Numbered from the stretch's first letter, positions 44,892 to 54,158 are shown. The stretch: DNA of 64,000 nucleotides from Lagierella sp. (GCF_029983815.1 NZ_JASBYU010000008.1:1-64000); one strand, 5' to 3'. A program made the numbers and translations. Notes: a model not told the origin generated them from the letters alone.

Positions 44892-46221
44892 AAAGATGGC
44901 AAAGAATAGAAAGAAGGGATTTTTTAAGAGGATTTTAAATAAGGAGATGAGCTTTACAAAGAAGAGTGTAAAGAATCCTCTGACTTTACTATTTTGGTTT
45001 CAACTGCTCTCTTTGAGTTTGATTTTAGTCTCCAGTGGCGAGGATTTTAATACAAAGAATACCATGCTGTTTTTAGCTTTTATCCTTGGAGTCAATGTTG
45101 CAAACAGACTAATAGTCAAGGTTACAGACGGAGATAACTACCTGCTTTTAGTTGCCTCAATGCTATTTAGTATAGGTGTGGTGATGATATTTCGCCTTAA
45201 CCCCTATGAGGGAACCAGACAGATATTTTGGTATCTCATAGGAATAATCATGTTCTATGCGACCTATTTTATTCTTAAGTCCTTTAGGGGATGGGAGAAT
45301 TTAACAATTCTATACCTATGTGGATGTCTATTGTTGTTTTTTATAACCATGGTCTTTGGGATAGAAAAATATGGTGCTAAGAACTGGGTTCAATTTGGTC
45401 CAGTGGCCTTTCAGCCTTCGGAGCTTACAAAGATTCTATTTATTTTCTTTATAGCTTCCTTTGAGACCAATGAAAATCTTTTGACTGGAAAGCTTACTTC
45501 TAAATATCATTTCCTAGTTGAAAAGAGAAAGCCCTTTACCTTTATGCTAATTACCTATATTATGATTGGATTTTTCTTTATTCAAAAAGATTTAGGTTCT
45601 GCTGTGATATTTTTCATGGTGTATATCATATTCATGTATATTTTTGATTATAGCAGGTACTTCTTGGCTGCTAATTTGTTACTGGCAGTTTTTGGAGGAA
45701 TCACTGCATATTTCCTATTTGCCCATATACGAGTTAGATTTGACATTTGGTTGGATCCTTGGAAGTCGGTACAGGATAAGGGATATCAAATAGTTCAGTC
45801 CCTATTTGCCATAGCTTCCGGAGGTTTTTTTGGAACTGGGTTTAGACTTGGTAGACCGGATTTAATTCCTGTGGCAAGTTCCGACTTTATTTTTCCGGCA
45901 ATTGTCGAAGAGATGGGCGTATTTACAGGGATGGGGATTATAATGCTATTTATGATATTGGTATATAGAGGATTTAAAATTTCTATGGAGCAAGAAAATC
46001 CGTTTTTTAAATATGTAGCTCTAGGAATTTCCATTATATTCGCCTTTCAAGCGGTGTTTATGATAGGGGGAGTTTTAAAACTTATACCCATGACCGGTAT
46101 AACAATTCCCTTTGTCAGTTACGGTGGTAGTTCCATGGTTACTTCCTTTATCTGCCTTGGTATTTTACAATTTAGCTCATCGGATATCAAAGAAAAGACG
46201 GTGGAAGAATGGAAAGAATAA
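44881..46221 (+). CDS. FtsW/RodA/SpoVE-family peptidoglycan polymerase
   Basis: A 446-residue SEDS protein with about ten membrane helices that joins lipid II into glycan strands. The motifs KNWVQFGPVAFQPSE, QKDLGSA, QVVQS-like QIVQSLFAIASGG and the closing PFVSYGGSS are typical. A basic N-terminal tail precedes the first helix. It is flanked by an FHA protein and a transpeptidase, its likely partner. The ATG at 44881 is preferred over 44866 because it gives the usual short overlap; both have weak sites. Confidence 0.93.
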   Translation: MKSKKMAKNRKKGFFKRILNKEMSFTKKSVKNPLTLLFWFQLLSLSLILVSSGEDFNTKNTMLFLAFILGVNVANRLIVKVTDGDNYLLLVASMLFSIGVVMIFRLNPYEGTRQIFWYLIGIIMFYATYFILKSFRGWENLTILYLCGCLLLFFITMVFGIEKYGAKNWVQFGPVAFQPSELTKILFIFFIASFETNENLLTGKLTSKYHFLVEKRKPFTFMLITYIMIGFFFIQKDLGSAVIFFMVYIIFMYIFDYSRYFLAANLLLAVFGGITAYFLFAHIRVRFDIWLDPWKSVQDKGYQIVQSLFAIASGGFFGTGFRLGRPDLIPVASSDFIFPAIVEEMGVFTGMGIIMLFMILVYRGFKISMEQENPFFKYVALGISIIFAFQAVFMIGGVLKLIPMTGITIPFVSYGGSSMVTSFICLGILQFSSSDIKEKTVEEWKE

Positions 46222-47636
46222 ATAAAAAGATAATAGTGGTCTTCTGTGTTTTCGTGGCACTTTTTCTAGGACTTGTACTTTACATGACCTATTTTCAAAT
46301 AGTGAAGGCAAAGGACATTGCAACTGGGGAATACAGCCAATACAATAGAAGACACTGGGTTGATGAAAATAAAGTAAAAAGGGGAACTATTTACGATTCG
46401 GAGGGTAATGTTCTCGTAGAAACTCAAACCGATAGTGACAACAACAACTTTAGAAAGTTTACCTACGGTTCCATATACTCTCCTATAACAGGATTTAACT
46501 CTAAAAACTATGGAACTTCAGGTTTGGAAAAATCCTATGCAAAAACTTTGTTGAATATAAAAGAGGACACTCCTCTTTCTGAATTAAAAAAACTAGTTGA
46601 GACACAGGAAGATGGAAACAATTTGGTTTTAACGACCAATTCAACTTTACAAGCCTATGTAATGAAGCTTTTAAAGGACAATAAGGGTTCAATTGTGGTT
46701 ATGAATCCAAAGACTGGTAAGATATATGCAATGGCTTCTTATCCAACATTTGACCCAAATACAATCACTTCCGATTGGCAGGATATAGTTGGAAATGAGG
46801 AAGAGGCAAGGCTTATAAATAGAGCTACCCAAGGGCTTTATACACCGGGTTCTGTATTTAAAGTCGTTACTGCTACGGGTATTCTTGAAAATCAGGATAA
46901 GGTTGAAAGTATGACAATAGAGGATGAGGGTTCCATCAAGATTGGTGGCTATAAAGTTAGCAATATAAATGGAATGGTAAATGGAGAAACTGATTTAAAA
47001 AAGGCCCTTGTAAAATCCTCCAATGTATATTTTAGTAAGTTGGGATCGGAATTGGGGCAAGAGATTTTATCTAATGTATCCAAGAGATACCTCATTGGAG
47101 AAAAATTTTCCTTTGATCTACCTACTTATAAGTCCAAAAATGGATTTTATGATGGGATTGATAAGGCCAATATTGCAACTACTTCCTTTGGTCAAGGGAA
47201 CACTTTAGTCACTCCTTTAAATATGGCCATGGTAATGTCTGCCATTGCAAATGAAGGTGTAATGATGCAGCCTTATATTGTGGACAAGATTACAAATCCA
47301 CAGGGAGAGGTGGAGTTTAAGAAAAACCCAGAGATACTTTCTAAGGTGACCAGTCCAGAAATTGCCAATGAAATCCTAAGGGATATGGTGGCGGTTGTAG
47401 AAAATGGATCTGAAGCTGGCCTTAGAGCGGTTACTGTAGCTGGAAAATCTGGAACTGCAGAAATTAAAGACAAGAAATCTACAAATGCCTGGTTTATAGC
47501 TACGGCACCAGCAAAGGATCCTAGTATTGCGGTGGCTGTAGTCCTTGAAGACAGTGGAACTGGTGGCGATGAGTCCGCAGGTCCTATTGCAAGGGAAACA
47601 ATTAGAAAAGCTTTAAACCTAGGATTAGGAAATTAA
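46209..47636 (+). CDS. pbpA: Penicillin-binding protein, transpeptidase (PbpA-like)
   Basis: A 475-residue monofunctional transpeptidase that cross-links peptidoglycan. One N-terminal membrane helix (about 8-28), a short dimerisation-like domain and the catalytic domain follow. The active-site motifs are SVFK (S215-K218), SSN (S270-N272) and KSGT (K413-T416). It overlaps the SEDS gene by 13 bases, so the polymerase and cross-linker are made together. The size and FHA-SEDS context resemble actinobacterial PbpA. Confidence 0.92.
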   Translation: MERINKKIIVVFCVFVALFLGLVLYMTYFQIVKAKDIATGEYSQYNRRHWVDENKVKRGTIYDSEGNVLVETQTDSDNNNFRKFTYGSIYSPITGFNSKNYGTSGLEKSYAKTLLNIKEDTPLSELKKLVETQEDGNNLVLTTNSTLQAYVMKLLKDNKGSIVVMNPKTGKIYAMASYPTFDPNTITSDWQDIVGNEEEARLINRATQGLYTPGSVFKVVTATGILENQDKVESMTIEDEGSIKIGGYKVSNINGMVNGETDLKKALVKSSNVYFSKLGSELGQEILSNVSKRYLIGEKFSFDLPTYKSKNGFYDGIDKANIATTSFGQGNTLVTPLNMAMVMSAIANEGVMMQPYIVDKITNPQGEVEFKKNPEILSKVTSPEIANEILRDMVAVVENGSEAGLRAVTVAGKSGTAEIKDKKSTNAWFIATAPAKDPSIAVAVVLEDSGTGGDESAGPIARETIRKALNLGLGN

Positions 47637-47650
47637 ATACAGGATGAATT

Positions 47651-47682
47651 AAAAAATGCAAGGCTATGTCCCTGCATTTTTT
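47651..47682. terminator. Bidirectional terminator between pbpA and nadK
   Basis: AAAAAATGCA at 47651-47660 pairs with TGCATTTTTT at 47673-47682, with an inner GG/CC. A/T-rich arms give a T run on both strands for these converging genes. Confidence 0.85.
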
Positions 47683-47800
47683 AATATAGTATTGTGAGCT
47701 TTTAGAATAAACTTACAATCACTAAGTTATGTGAAATTTCTTGTAAATGTTTTTGAGAATTTGAAAATTTTATAATCTTCGGACTTTGGTTTCTATTAAA

Positions 47801-48610
47801 CTAAATAAACTTGTCCTTGATATTAAACCAGTACCAATTGTTGTTAAATTGCAATTTGTTAATCCATCTATCGGAAGTCTTAATATGGATGCTATCAAAG
47901 TCCTCACATAGTATATTTAATCCATCGTTTATAACCAGGGTGGAACTGTCGTCCTCTGGCCTTCTCTTAATGGTCAAAACCGACTCGCTGGGGATGACCA
48001 AGGGATTTAATAGTGATCTATATGCCTTTGAGTTAATGGGTGCTAGGGGCGTTAATTGATAGCCCTTTAAGGACCTATATAGCACAGCTCCTCCTGCTGA
48101 ATAGTTATAGGCTGTTGAGCCGGAAGGAGTGGATACCAATAGGGCATCTCCTGCAAAGGTTTCTAGATGGTTGTCGTCTATGAATACATCTAAGTGAATA
48201 ATAGAAGTGTCTTCTGATCTAATTACAAATTCATTTAAGGACCTATGCCTATATTCTTTATGTTCTCTAGAAAAGATACTTCCATCTAACAGGTCCAATT
48301 TCTCAATAGCATAGTCTCCAGACTGATAGTTTTTTATAAATTTATCGATTTCCAGAACTGAAATCTCTTGAAAAAAACCTAAAGTGCCCGTATTTATTCC
48401 TACAAAAGGGATTTCTGAAAAGCCGCTCTTATGCACCGACCTTAAGAAAGTGCCGTCTCCTCCAACGCAGATATTTAAAGTGGCGTCCGGGTTAAAATCA
48501 AAGGACGCTTCATACCCTATGGCTTCAAATTTGTGTTTTAATTCTTCGGCTATTATAAGAGATTTTTCCGTATTATTGGTCATTAAATTGATTTTCTTTT
48601 TCTCACACAA
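47801..48610 (-). CDS. nadK: NAD kinase
   Basis: A 269-residue enzyme that phosphorylates NAD to NADP. The GGDGTFLRSV motif near residue 52, GINTGTLGF and the STPSGSTAYNYSAGG region are complete. The start is TTG at 48610 on the minus strand after GAGGAGGTAATAG; a later internal ATG would cut into the first strand (INLMTNNTEKS). Neighbours are unrelated, and the 6S RNA is divergent. Confidence 0.95.
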   Translation of the reverse strand: MCEKKKINLMTNNTEKSLIIAEELKHKFEAIGYEASFDFNPDATLNICVGGDGTFLRSVHKSGFSEIPFVGINTGTLGFFQEISVLEIDKFIKNYQSGDYAIEKLDLLDGSIFSREHKEYRHRSLNEFVIRSEDTSIIHLDVFIDDNHLETFAGDALLVSTPSGSTAYNYSAGGAVLYRSLKGYQLTPLAPINSKAYRSLLNPLVIPSESVLTIKRRPEDDSSTLVINDGLNILCEDFDSIHIKTSDRWINKLQFNNNWYWFNIKDKFI

Positions 48611-48626
48611 GGCTATTACCTCCTCT

Positions 48627-48643
48627 GTTATAAAAATTATAAC
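48627..48643 (-). promoter_or_regulatory. nadK promoter within an inverted repeat
   Basis: GTTATAA-3-TTATAAC overlaps an extended -10 element that reads TGTTATAAT on the minus strand (48644-48636). It may be an operator, or only an AT-rich coincidence. Confidence 0.4.
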
Positions 48644-48738
48644 AGAAATTAAGAAAAAATGTTTTAAATATCAACTTTGGGTATATATAGTTCTAAGAGT
48701 AGGTATCAAGCCGAAAAACCGGTTGAATGAAAGCGGAT

Positions 48739-48767
48739 TTGAAAATGTTCTCTATTTTCTGTATAAT
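48739..48767 (+). promoter_or_regulatory. Promoter of the 6S RNA
   Basis: TTGAAA at 48739-48744 and TATAAT at 48762-48767 are exactly 17 bases apart. The predicted start near 48774 falls just before the 5' strand of the 6S closing stem. Confidence 0.75.
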
Positions 48768-48773
48768 TAGAGT

Positions 48774-48943
48774 AACCTTAGTGATATAACCTGTTATATT
48801 ATACCTACACTTACTATAAGGGATGACGGGAGTTCTTACTTTGATGGAAAGCCTCTTTTAAGTGGACTTCAGAGATTTAAGACAGTTAACCCACCTTCAC
48901 ATACTGAAGGTTACTAATTTGCAGGCATCACTGAGGTTTTTTT
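48774..48943 (+). ncRNA. ssrS: 6S RNA
   Basis: 6S RNA mimics an open promoter and binds the housekeeping RNA polymerase in stationary phase. The ends pair over 10 bp: CCTTAGTGAT (48776-48785) with ATCACTGAGG (48927-48936), followed by seven T residues. The 3' half, CACCTTCAC...GAAGGTTAC and then TTGCAGGCATCACTGAGG, follows the layout of the conserved 3' half of E. coli 6S RNA. The centre can form the large open bubble. The length, about 170 bases, is normal. The call rests on structure and partial motif, not on a covariance search. Confidence 0.75.
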
Positions 48944-48979
48944 AGTCCGAAGGAAATTTTAATTTTTTGGAGGTAATAT

Positions 48980-49534
48980 ATGAGTTTATTAGACTACATC
49001 GATGAAAAGAGAAGACAAAAGGTTAGAGAAATCAGAACAGAAATAAGATTAAAACAACTTGAAGACAGTTTAAAAACCGTTTCTACAGTTGCAGCTGGAG
49101 CTTTAGCTGGTCTTGCAGTTGGAGTGTTATTTGCACCTAAGTCAGGTAAGGAAACAAGAAAAGAAATTGCTGACTATGCAAAGGACAAAACTGATATGCT
49201 AGCTAATGAGTTGGAAAATGCAAAGGAAAACATAGCATTAAAGACTCAAGAGTTCGGTGACGATGTAAAAGACAAATATGATGAGATAAGAAACAAGGGA
49301 TACACAGAACTTGAAAAGGCAGCTGGTGAAGTATCTAATAAAGCTCAAGATTTTGCTGATAAGACTGCTGAAAAGGTTGAAGAAACTGGTGAAAAAGTAG
49401 CAGATAAAGCCGTTGAAGTAGGAGAAAAAATAGAAGAGGGTTCAAAGGACTTAAAAAAGGATACTAAAAAAGCAGGCGATAAGGTTTCTGATGCAGCTAA
49501 TAAGGTTAAAAACGAAGCGAACAAAAACAAGTAG
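48980..49534 (+). CDS. YtxH-domain protein
   Basis: A 184-residue protein of the YtxH family. An N-terminal basic helix is followed by a hydrophobic glycine-rich segment (AGALAGLAVGVLFAPKSGKETRKEI, about residues 37-61), the family mark. The rest is a long charged helix of repeated KAxEVxxKAxDxADK-like units, likely a coiled coil resembling LEA proteins. YtxH proteins are stress-related, with no known catalysis. It is 40 bases before a DUF948 gene, a common pairing. The ATG follows GGAGG. Confidence 0.85.
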   Translation: MSLLDYIDEKRRQKVREIRTEIRLKQLEDSLKTVSTVAAGALAGLAVGVLFAPKSGKETRKEIADYAKDKTDMLANELENAKENIALKTQEFGDDVKDKYDEIRNKGYTELEKAAGEVSNKAQDFADKTAEKVEETGEKVADKAVEVGEKIEEGSKDLKKDTKKAGDKVSDAANKVKNEANKNK

Positions 49535-49574
49535 TCGTCATTAGACTTTATAAACTAAGAAAGGAAAGGAAATA

Positions 49575-50015
49575 ATGGCTTTAACAGAATATTTTCTAAT
49601 TTTAGTGTATATATGTTTAGCGGCGTTTCTTATAGCTTTAACAGTGTTTATGTTTAAATTGGTAGGCGTTGTAAAACAGCTTAATAGCACAATTGAAAGA
49701 AACCGCAACGATATAGATGCATCTTTACGTAGTATTAGAGAGACAACAGAGAATGTTTCCGGAATTACCAGAAAATCCGATAGACTTTTGGAGGATGTAT
49801 CTCCAGATATTAGAAAGGTTACAGGCGCAGTTGGAAACACTGCATCCAATGTGGATGGTTTAGTTTCAGATGTAACTAATACCATAGACTTTGTAGCCGA
49901 ATCCGTAGTAGATGGGGCAGATGCTCTAAGACAAAAGGTTACCGGACATTCGGGAATAAAATCTTATTTTTATGACGTGGTTAATTACGTGATTTCTCTT
50001 TTTAAAAGAATTTAA
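49575..50015 (+). CDS. DUF948-domain protein
   Basis: A 146-residue protein with an N-terminal membrane helix (about 7-29, EYFLILVYICLAAFLIALTV) and an amphipathic helix with the DUF948 pattern (VVKQLNSTIERNRNDIDASLRSI). It resembles membrane-anchored chemotaxis-like coiled coils, without signalling motifs. It commonly stands next to YtxH, as here, and the two are probably co-transcribed. The function is unknown. A terminator follows. Confidence 0.82.
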   Translation: MALTEYFLILVYICLAAFLIALTVFMFKLVGVVKQLNSTIERNRNDIDASLRSIRETTENVSGITRKSDRLLEDVSPDIRKVTGAVGNTASNVDGLVSDVTNTIDFVAESVVDGADALRQKVTGHSGIKSYFYDVVNYVISLFKRI

Positions 50016-50020
50016 TTATG

Positions 50021-50041
50021 AAGGGGAGCCTGGCTCTCCTT
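50021..50041 (+). terminator. Terminator of ytxH-DUF948
   Basis: AAGGGGAGC at 50021-50029 pairs with GCTCTCCTT at 50033-50041 (one G-U pair), followed by TAATTTTA. Confidence 0.8.
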
Positions 50042-50105
50042 TAATTTTACATATAAATGTTGCTAATTTTTTTAATATTTGATAATATTCTTATGGTGAG
50101 AAAAA

Positions 50106-51008
50106 GTGGAAAAAGTAAAAATAATATATAATCCAACCTCCGGTTATCAACTATCCAAGAAGATGGTGCAAAACATAGCCCTGAGTCTATTGGACTTAGA
50201 ATATGTTGTAAGCCTATCACCTACTAAGGACACCAATAGCGCCTATGAGGAGACAGTAAAGGCCCATGATGAGGGTTATGATATCATATTAGCCTGTGGT
50301 GGAGATGGTACTGTAAATGAGGTTGTAAATGCTATGGCAGACTCTAAAACCGACATGAAATTGGGAATTTTTCCTACTGGTACTGTAAACGATTTCGCTA
50401 CATACCTAGGTTTAGACGGGTCTTCAGACAATTTAATCAGACTTATAAAGAATGATTTTTATATTCCTGTAGACATAGGAAAGGCAAATGATAAGTATTT
50501 TGTTAACGTTGCTGCCGGTGGAAAACTTGCAAATATTGCTCATGAAACGGATAAGGGACTAAAATCTGTATTTGGGAGACTTGCCTACTATGCGGAAGGT
50601 GTGAAAGCTTTTCCAGATGCCATCTCTTCAGGCTTTAAGTTAAAGTATGAATTAGATGGGGAAAAATTTGAAGATGATGCTTTGGTGTTTTTGGTATCCA
50701 ATTCATCGTCAATAGGTGGCTTTTCAAAGATTGCGCCAAACGCTTTAGTAACAGATGGCTATTTAGATGTTATAATAATAAAGGATACGGGTAATTTTGT
50801 AGATGTTGCCCAGATATTTTTCAAAATCCTATCTGGAGAACATGTGGACGATGCAAGGGTTTCCTACTTTCATGCAAAGAGCATAAAGATAGAATCGGAC
50901 CAACCTATCGATGTGGACGTGGATGGGGAAAGTCTAGGGGAGTTACATGTAAATATTACTGTAGCGGATTATAAACTTAAAGTTTTTACAAATATAAAGG
51001 AGTGGTAA
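50106..51008 (+). CDS. Diacylglycerol kinase-family lipid kinase (DagK/YegS)
   Basis: A 300-residue lipid kinase. The nucleotide loop GGDGTVNEVVNAM and the PTGTVNDFA motif are typical, and the C-terminal beta-sandwich ends in QPIDVDVDGESLG. In Gram-positives DagK returns diacylglycerol to phosphatidic acid, including that released by lipoteichoic acid synthesis; the membrane phosphoglycerol transferase at 20700 could be a source. The start is GTG at 50106 with a GGTGAG site. It ends just before the LacI-type gene and probably shares its transcript. Confidence 0.9.
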   Translation: MEKVKIIYNPTSGYQLSKKMVQNIALSLLDLEYVVSLSPTKDTNSAYEETVKAHDEGYDIILACGGDGTVNEVVNAMADSKTDMKLGIFPTGTVNDFATYLGLDGSSDNLIRLIKNDFYIPVDIGKANDKYFVNVAAGGKLANIAHETDKGLKSVFGRLAYYAEGVKAFPDAISSGFKLKYELDGEKFEDDALVFLVSNSSSIGGFSKIAPNALVTDGYLDVIIIKDTGNFVDVAQIFFKILSGEHVDDARVSYFHAKSIKIESDQPIDVDVDGESLGELHVNITVADYKLKVFTNIKEW

Positions 51009-51010
51009 AG

Positions 51011-52018
51011 TTGTCATCACCTACAATTAAGGACGTTGCGAAACTAGCAGGTGTATCTATTTCTACGGTTTCAAGGGTTATGAATGATTCAAAACCTGTA
51101 AGTCCTGAAGCTAGAAGGAAAGTTTTAGATGCAATTAAGAAGTTAGATTTTAAGCCAAATGAATTGGCGAGATCTTTGGTTATGAGAAGATCTAATTTAA
51201 TAGGAGTTGTCGTTAAGGATATAGCAATCTCCTATATGACTGAAGTGGTTAGAGGGATTGAGGAAGTTGGTAGAATGTACAACTACGATATTCTTCTTTC
51301 AAGTTTCTATGGGGATTTGGATTTAGCTAAAAAAATAATTAACTTTATGTTTACTAAACAGGTTGAGGGAATTGTGCTTGTTTCAGAGGATGCAAATCCA
51401 GAACTAATTTATATGCTAAACAATCACAAGGCTCCATACATGCATTTAGATAAATTCTATGATACTGAAGACACCTATTCTGTACATGTTGACTATCAAA
51501 AGGCTGCCAGTGAAATGACAGAGTTTTTAATAGAAAAGGGCCATGAGAAAATTCTTTTTGTTAAGGAGTATAAGAATGCAAAGATTGGTCTTGAAAAACT
51601 AAAGGGATATAGTCAAGTTATGAATAAGAACAATCTATATCCTTATGAGACTACGGTTGATGGTGTAACGGATAGAGAAGGGTATAAATATGGTGAAGAA
51701 ATATGGAAGACCATAGAGCATGAAGGTATCACTGCTTGTTTCTTCTCTGAAGACGAGTTGGCAATAGGATTTTTAAACTATTGCTATGATAATAATAAAT
51801 CCGTACCGGAAGATGTTTCAGTAGCCGGATTTGGGGATATAAAGATATCATCCCTATATAGACCGAGACTTACTACTATAAGGGAACCGTATTATGACTA
51901 TGGTGCTGTTGCTGTAAGAAAGATAATCAAGAACTTAAAGGAGAACGAAACCATGGACAAGCACACTTCCCTACCAAGTAGTATAATAGTAAGAGAGACT
52001 GTCAAAGATATAAGATAG
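51011..52018 (+). CDS. LacI-family regulator, CcpA-like
   Basis: A 335-residue regulator with an N-terminal helix-turn-helix (TIKDVAKLAGVSISTVSRVMN) and a hinge helix (ELARSLVMRRSNLIGVV), then a periplasmic-binding fold. It sits directly before ptsH and ptsI. CcpA uses Ser46-phosphorylated HPr as its co-repressor, so a CcpA-like role is attractive but not proven; it may instead serve a sugar pathway. The TTG at 51011 is eight bases after GGAG; the GTG at 51002 overlaps that site. Confidence 0.85.
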   Translation: MSSPTIKDVAKLAGVSISTVSRVMNDSKPVSPEARRKVLDAIKKLDFKPNELARSLVMRRSNLIGVVVKDIAISYMTEVVRGIEEVGRMYNYDILLSSFYGDLDLAKKIINFMFTKQVEGIVLVSEDANPELIYMLNNHKAPYMHLDKFYDTEDTYSVHVDYQKAASEMTEFLIEKGHEKILFVKEYKNAKIGLEKLKGYSQVMNKNNLYPYETTVDGVTDREGYKYGEEIWKTIEHEGITACFFSEDELAIGFLNYCYDNNKSVPEDVSVAGFGDIKISSLYRPRLTTIREPYYDYGAVAVRKIIKNLKENETMDKHTSLPSSIIVRETVKDIR

Positions 52019-52025
52019 TAGTTTG

Positions 52026-52054
52026 TTGATAATTAGGATTTCTAGTGATAGACT
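52026..52054 (+). promoter_or_regulatory. Promoter of ptsH
   Basis: TTGATA at 52026-52031 and TAGACT at 52049-52054 are 17 bases apart; a TGA extension precedes the -10. This lets ptsH be made separately from the regulator upstream. Confidence 0.65.
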
Positions 52055-52083
52055 AATTGTAAGTATAAAATTAGGAGGAAAAA

Positions 52084-52344
52084 ATGGTAGAAAAAACCTT
52101 AGTTGTAAAAAATGAAACTGGTCTACATGCAAGACCTGCAGCTTCATTAGTTCAATTTGTTAAAAACTTTGAAGGCACAGTAGAGCTTATAAAAGATGGT
52201 AAGACAGCAAATGCTAAGAGCATTTTCAACGTTATGGCTTTGGGTGTTTCCAAGGGAACTGAAATTACAGTAAGAGTTACCGGGGAAAATGAGCAAGAAA
52301 ATTTAGATAGACTTGTTGAATTCATTGAAAACTTGTCTGAATAA
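52084..52344 (+). CDS. ptsH: Phosphocarrier protein HPr
   Basis: An 86-residue canonical HPr. H15 in TGLHARPAA receives phosphate from enzyme I, and S46 in NAKSIFNVMALG is the site for HPr kinase, which links sugar flux to CcpA. The ATG follows AGGAGG. Enzyme I lies 104 bases downstream, with a hairpin between. A paralogue with a changed active-site loop is at 16918. Confidence 0.96.
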   Translation: MVEKTLVVKNETGLHARPAASLVQFVKNFEGTVELIKDGKTANAKSIFNVMALGVSKGTEITVRVTGENEQENLDRLVEFIENLSE

Positions 52345-52368
52345 TTGTACTTTAAGAAAAATATATGT

Positions 52369-52391
52369 AAAGGATGTCTCTAACATCCTTT
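52369..52391 (+). terminator. Hairpin between ptsH and ptsI
   Basis: AAAGGATGT at 52369-52377 pairs perfectly with ACATCCTTT at 52383-52391, followed by ATTTTTAT. It would let HPr be made in excess over enzyme I. Confidence 0.75.
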
Positions 52392-52448
52392 ATTTTTATG
52401 AACCAATAGAACATTCGAGACTTTGGATGCTTGATTTTGAGGTGTAAA

Positions 52449-54158
52449 ATGACAAAGATAATGACAGGTGTTGTTGCATCTGAGGGGATTGCAGTTGGAA
52501 AGGCGTTTTTATTCTATAAGGAGAAACTGCAACCTAAAGTAGAAAAGATAGAAGATGGAGAAATAGAAGAAGAAAAGGCTAAATTTACAAAGGCCCTTTC
52601 AGATTATTCGAAATACCTGGAAGAGTTAGAAGTCGATTCCTTAGCACAAAAAAATGTTATTCAAGCCCATAGGGGAATGTTGGAAGATCCTTTCTTGCTT
52701 GAAACCGTAAACAATAAAATCGACTCAAATCAAAATGTTGAAAAGGCTTTAGATGACTCTATAGGTGAAATGGTTTCAATGATTGAAGCCTTGGATGACC
52801 CCTATTTAAAAGAGAGGGCAGTGGACTATAAGGATATTGGTGAAAAGTTGCTCTATATTTTAAAGGGGGTTGAACCTAAGAAGCTTTCACCTTTACCTAA
52901 GGATAGTATAATAGTCTCCAATGAGTTAACTCCTTCGGACACTTCTGTAATGGATAAGGAAAATGTCATTGGGTTTGCCATGGATTTGGGAGGTAAGACT
53001 GCCCATACATCCATAATTGCTCAAACCTTGGGAATTCCTGCGATAGTGGGAATGAAAACCGTATCTCAAAGTGTTAAAGATGGAGATACTATAATTATAG
53101 ACAATGAACAGGGAAAACTCTTTATCGACCCTGAGGAAGAACTTCTGCAGGAGTATAGAAAAAAGGCTCTAAGATTAAAGGAAGAGAAGGAAAGACTCGA
53201 TAAATTTAAAGACGAGGATGCTATTACTCCAGATGGTAAAAAGGTAGAAGTCGCAGTAAATATAGGTAATTTAGAGGACTTGAAGAAGGGTATCGAGAGA
53301 GGTGCTAAGTCTGTAGGACTGTTTAGAACAGAGTTTTTATATATGGAAAACACACATTTTCCTACGGAGGAAGAACAGTTCAATGTCTATTCCCAGGCGG
53401 CTAAAATGCTTGATGGAAACACTTTGATTATTAGAACTTTGGATATAGGTGGAGATAAGTCCCTGTCCTACTTTAAATTCCCTGAGGAGGAAAATCCATT
53501 TTTAGGATGGAGGGCACTTCGAATTTGTTTTGATATGCAAGATGTCTTTGAAACTCAACTAAAGGCGATTTTAAGGGCGTCAGCCTTTGGAGACGTTAAG
53601 ATTTTACTTCCAATGGTAATATCCGTAGATGAAATCATCAGGGTGATGGATATACTAGAAGGTGTAAAAAAGGACTTAATCAAAAGAGAAGTTGAATTTA
53701 ACCATGAAATAGAAGTTGGTATAATGGTGGAAACTCCTGCAAGTGCTATCATTGCAGACGACTTAATAGACCATGTGGACTTTTTTAGCATTGGAACAAA
53801 CGACCTAACTCAGTATGTGTTGGCTGTAGACAGAGGCAACGAAAAGATTTCTGAGCTATATAGTACCTATAATAAGGCGGTTTTAAGGTCTATAAAAAGA
53901 GTTATTGAAATATCCCATGAAAAAGGTAAGTGGACTGGCATGTGCGGTGGTTTTGCTGGAGATGCAAAGGCTACAAAGATGCTACTTGGGTTTGGACTTG
54001 ATGAATTTTCAGTCCCTGGGCCAAATGTTCCAAAGATTAAGGACATCATTCGAAATACGACTTTGGAAGAGGGACAAAATTTTTCAAATGAAATTTTAAA
54101 TCTAAAGACGACAGGGGATATTGAAACCAGAATAGAGGAAGAATGGAAGAATAGATAA
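52449..54158 (+). CDS. ptsI: PTS enzyme I (PEP-protein phosphotransferase)
   Basis: A 570-residue enzyme that moves phosphate from phosphoenolpyruvate to HPr. The phospho-histidine is H186 in GGKTAHTSI; the PEP site has LFRTEFLYM and the C-terminal IGTNDLTQY and GMCGGFAGD motifs are intact. The ATG at 52449 follows GAGGTG; a longer frame has no site. Length and domain order (HPr-binding, phospho-His, PEP barrel) are normal. Confidence 0.96.
   Translation: MTKIMTGVVASEGIAVGKAFLFYKEKLQPKVEKIEDGEIEEEKAKFTKALSDYSKYLEELEVDSLAQKNVIQAHRGMLEDPFLLETVNNKIDSNQNVEKALDDSIGEMVSMIEALDDPYLKERAVDYKDIGEKLLYILKGVEPKKLSPLPKDSIIVSNELTPSDTSVMDKENVIGFAMDLGGKTAHTSIIAQTLGIPAIVGMKTVSQSVKDGDTIIIDNEQGKLFIDPEEELLQEYRKKALRLKEEKERLDKFKDEDAITPDGKKVEVAVNIGNLEDLKKGIERGAKSVGLFRTEFLYMENTHFPTEEEQFNVYSQAAKMLDGNTLIIRTLDIGGDKSLSYFKFPEEENPFLGWRALRICFDMQDVFETQLKAILRASAFGDVKILLPMVISVDEIIRVMDILEGVKKDLIKREVEFNHEIEVGIMVETPASAIIADDLIDHVDFFSIGTNDLTQYVLAVDRGNEKISELYSTYNKAVLRSIKRVIEISHEKGKWTGMCGGFAGDAKATKMLLGFGLDEFSVPGPNVPKIKDIIRNTTLEEGQNFSNEILNLKTTGDIETRIEEEWKNR

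Noticed and set aside
48727..48742. A partial cre-like sequence (TGAAAGCGGATT) near the 6S promoter
   Set aside because: The second half of the CcpA consensus does not match.
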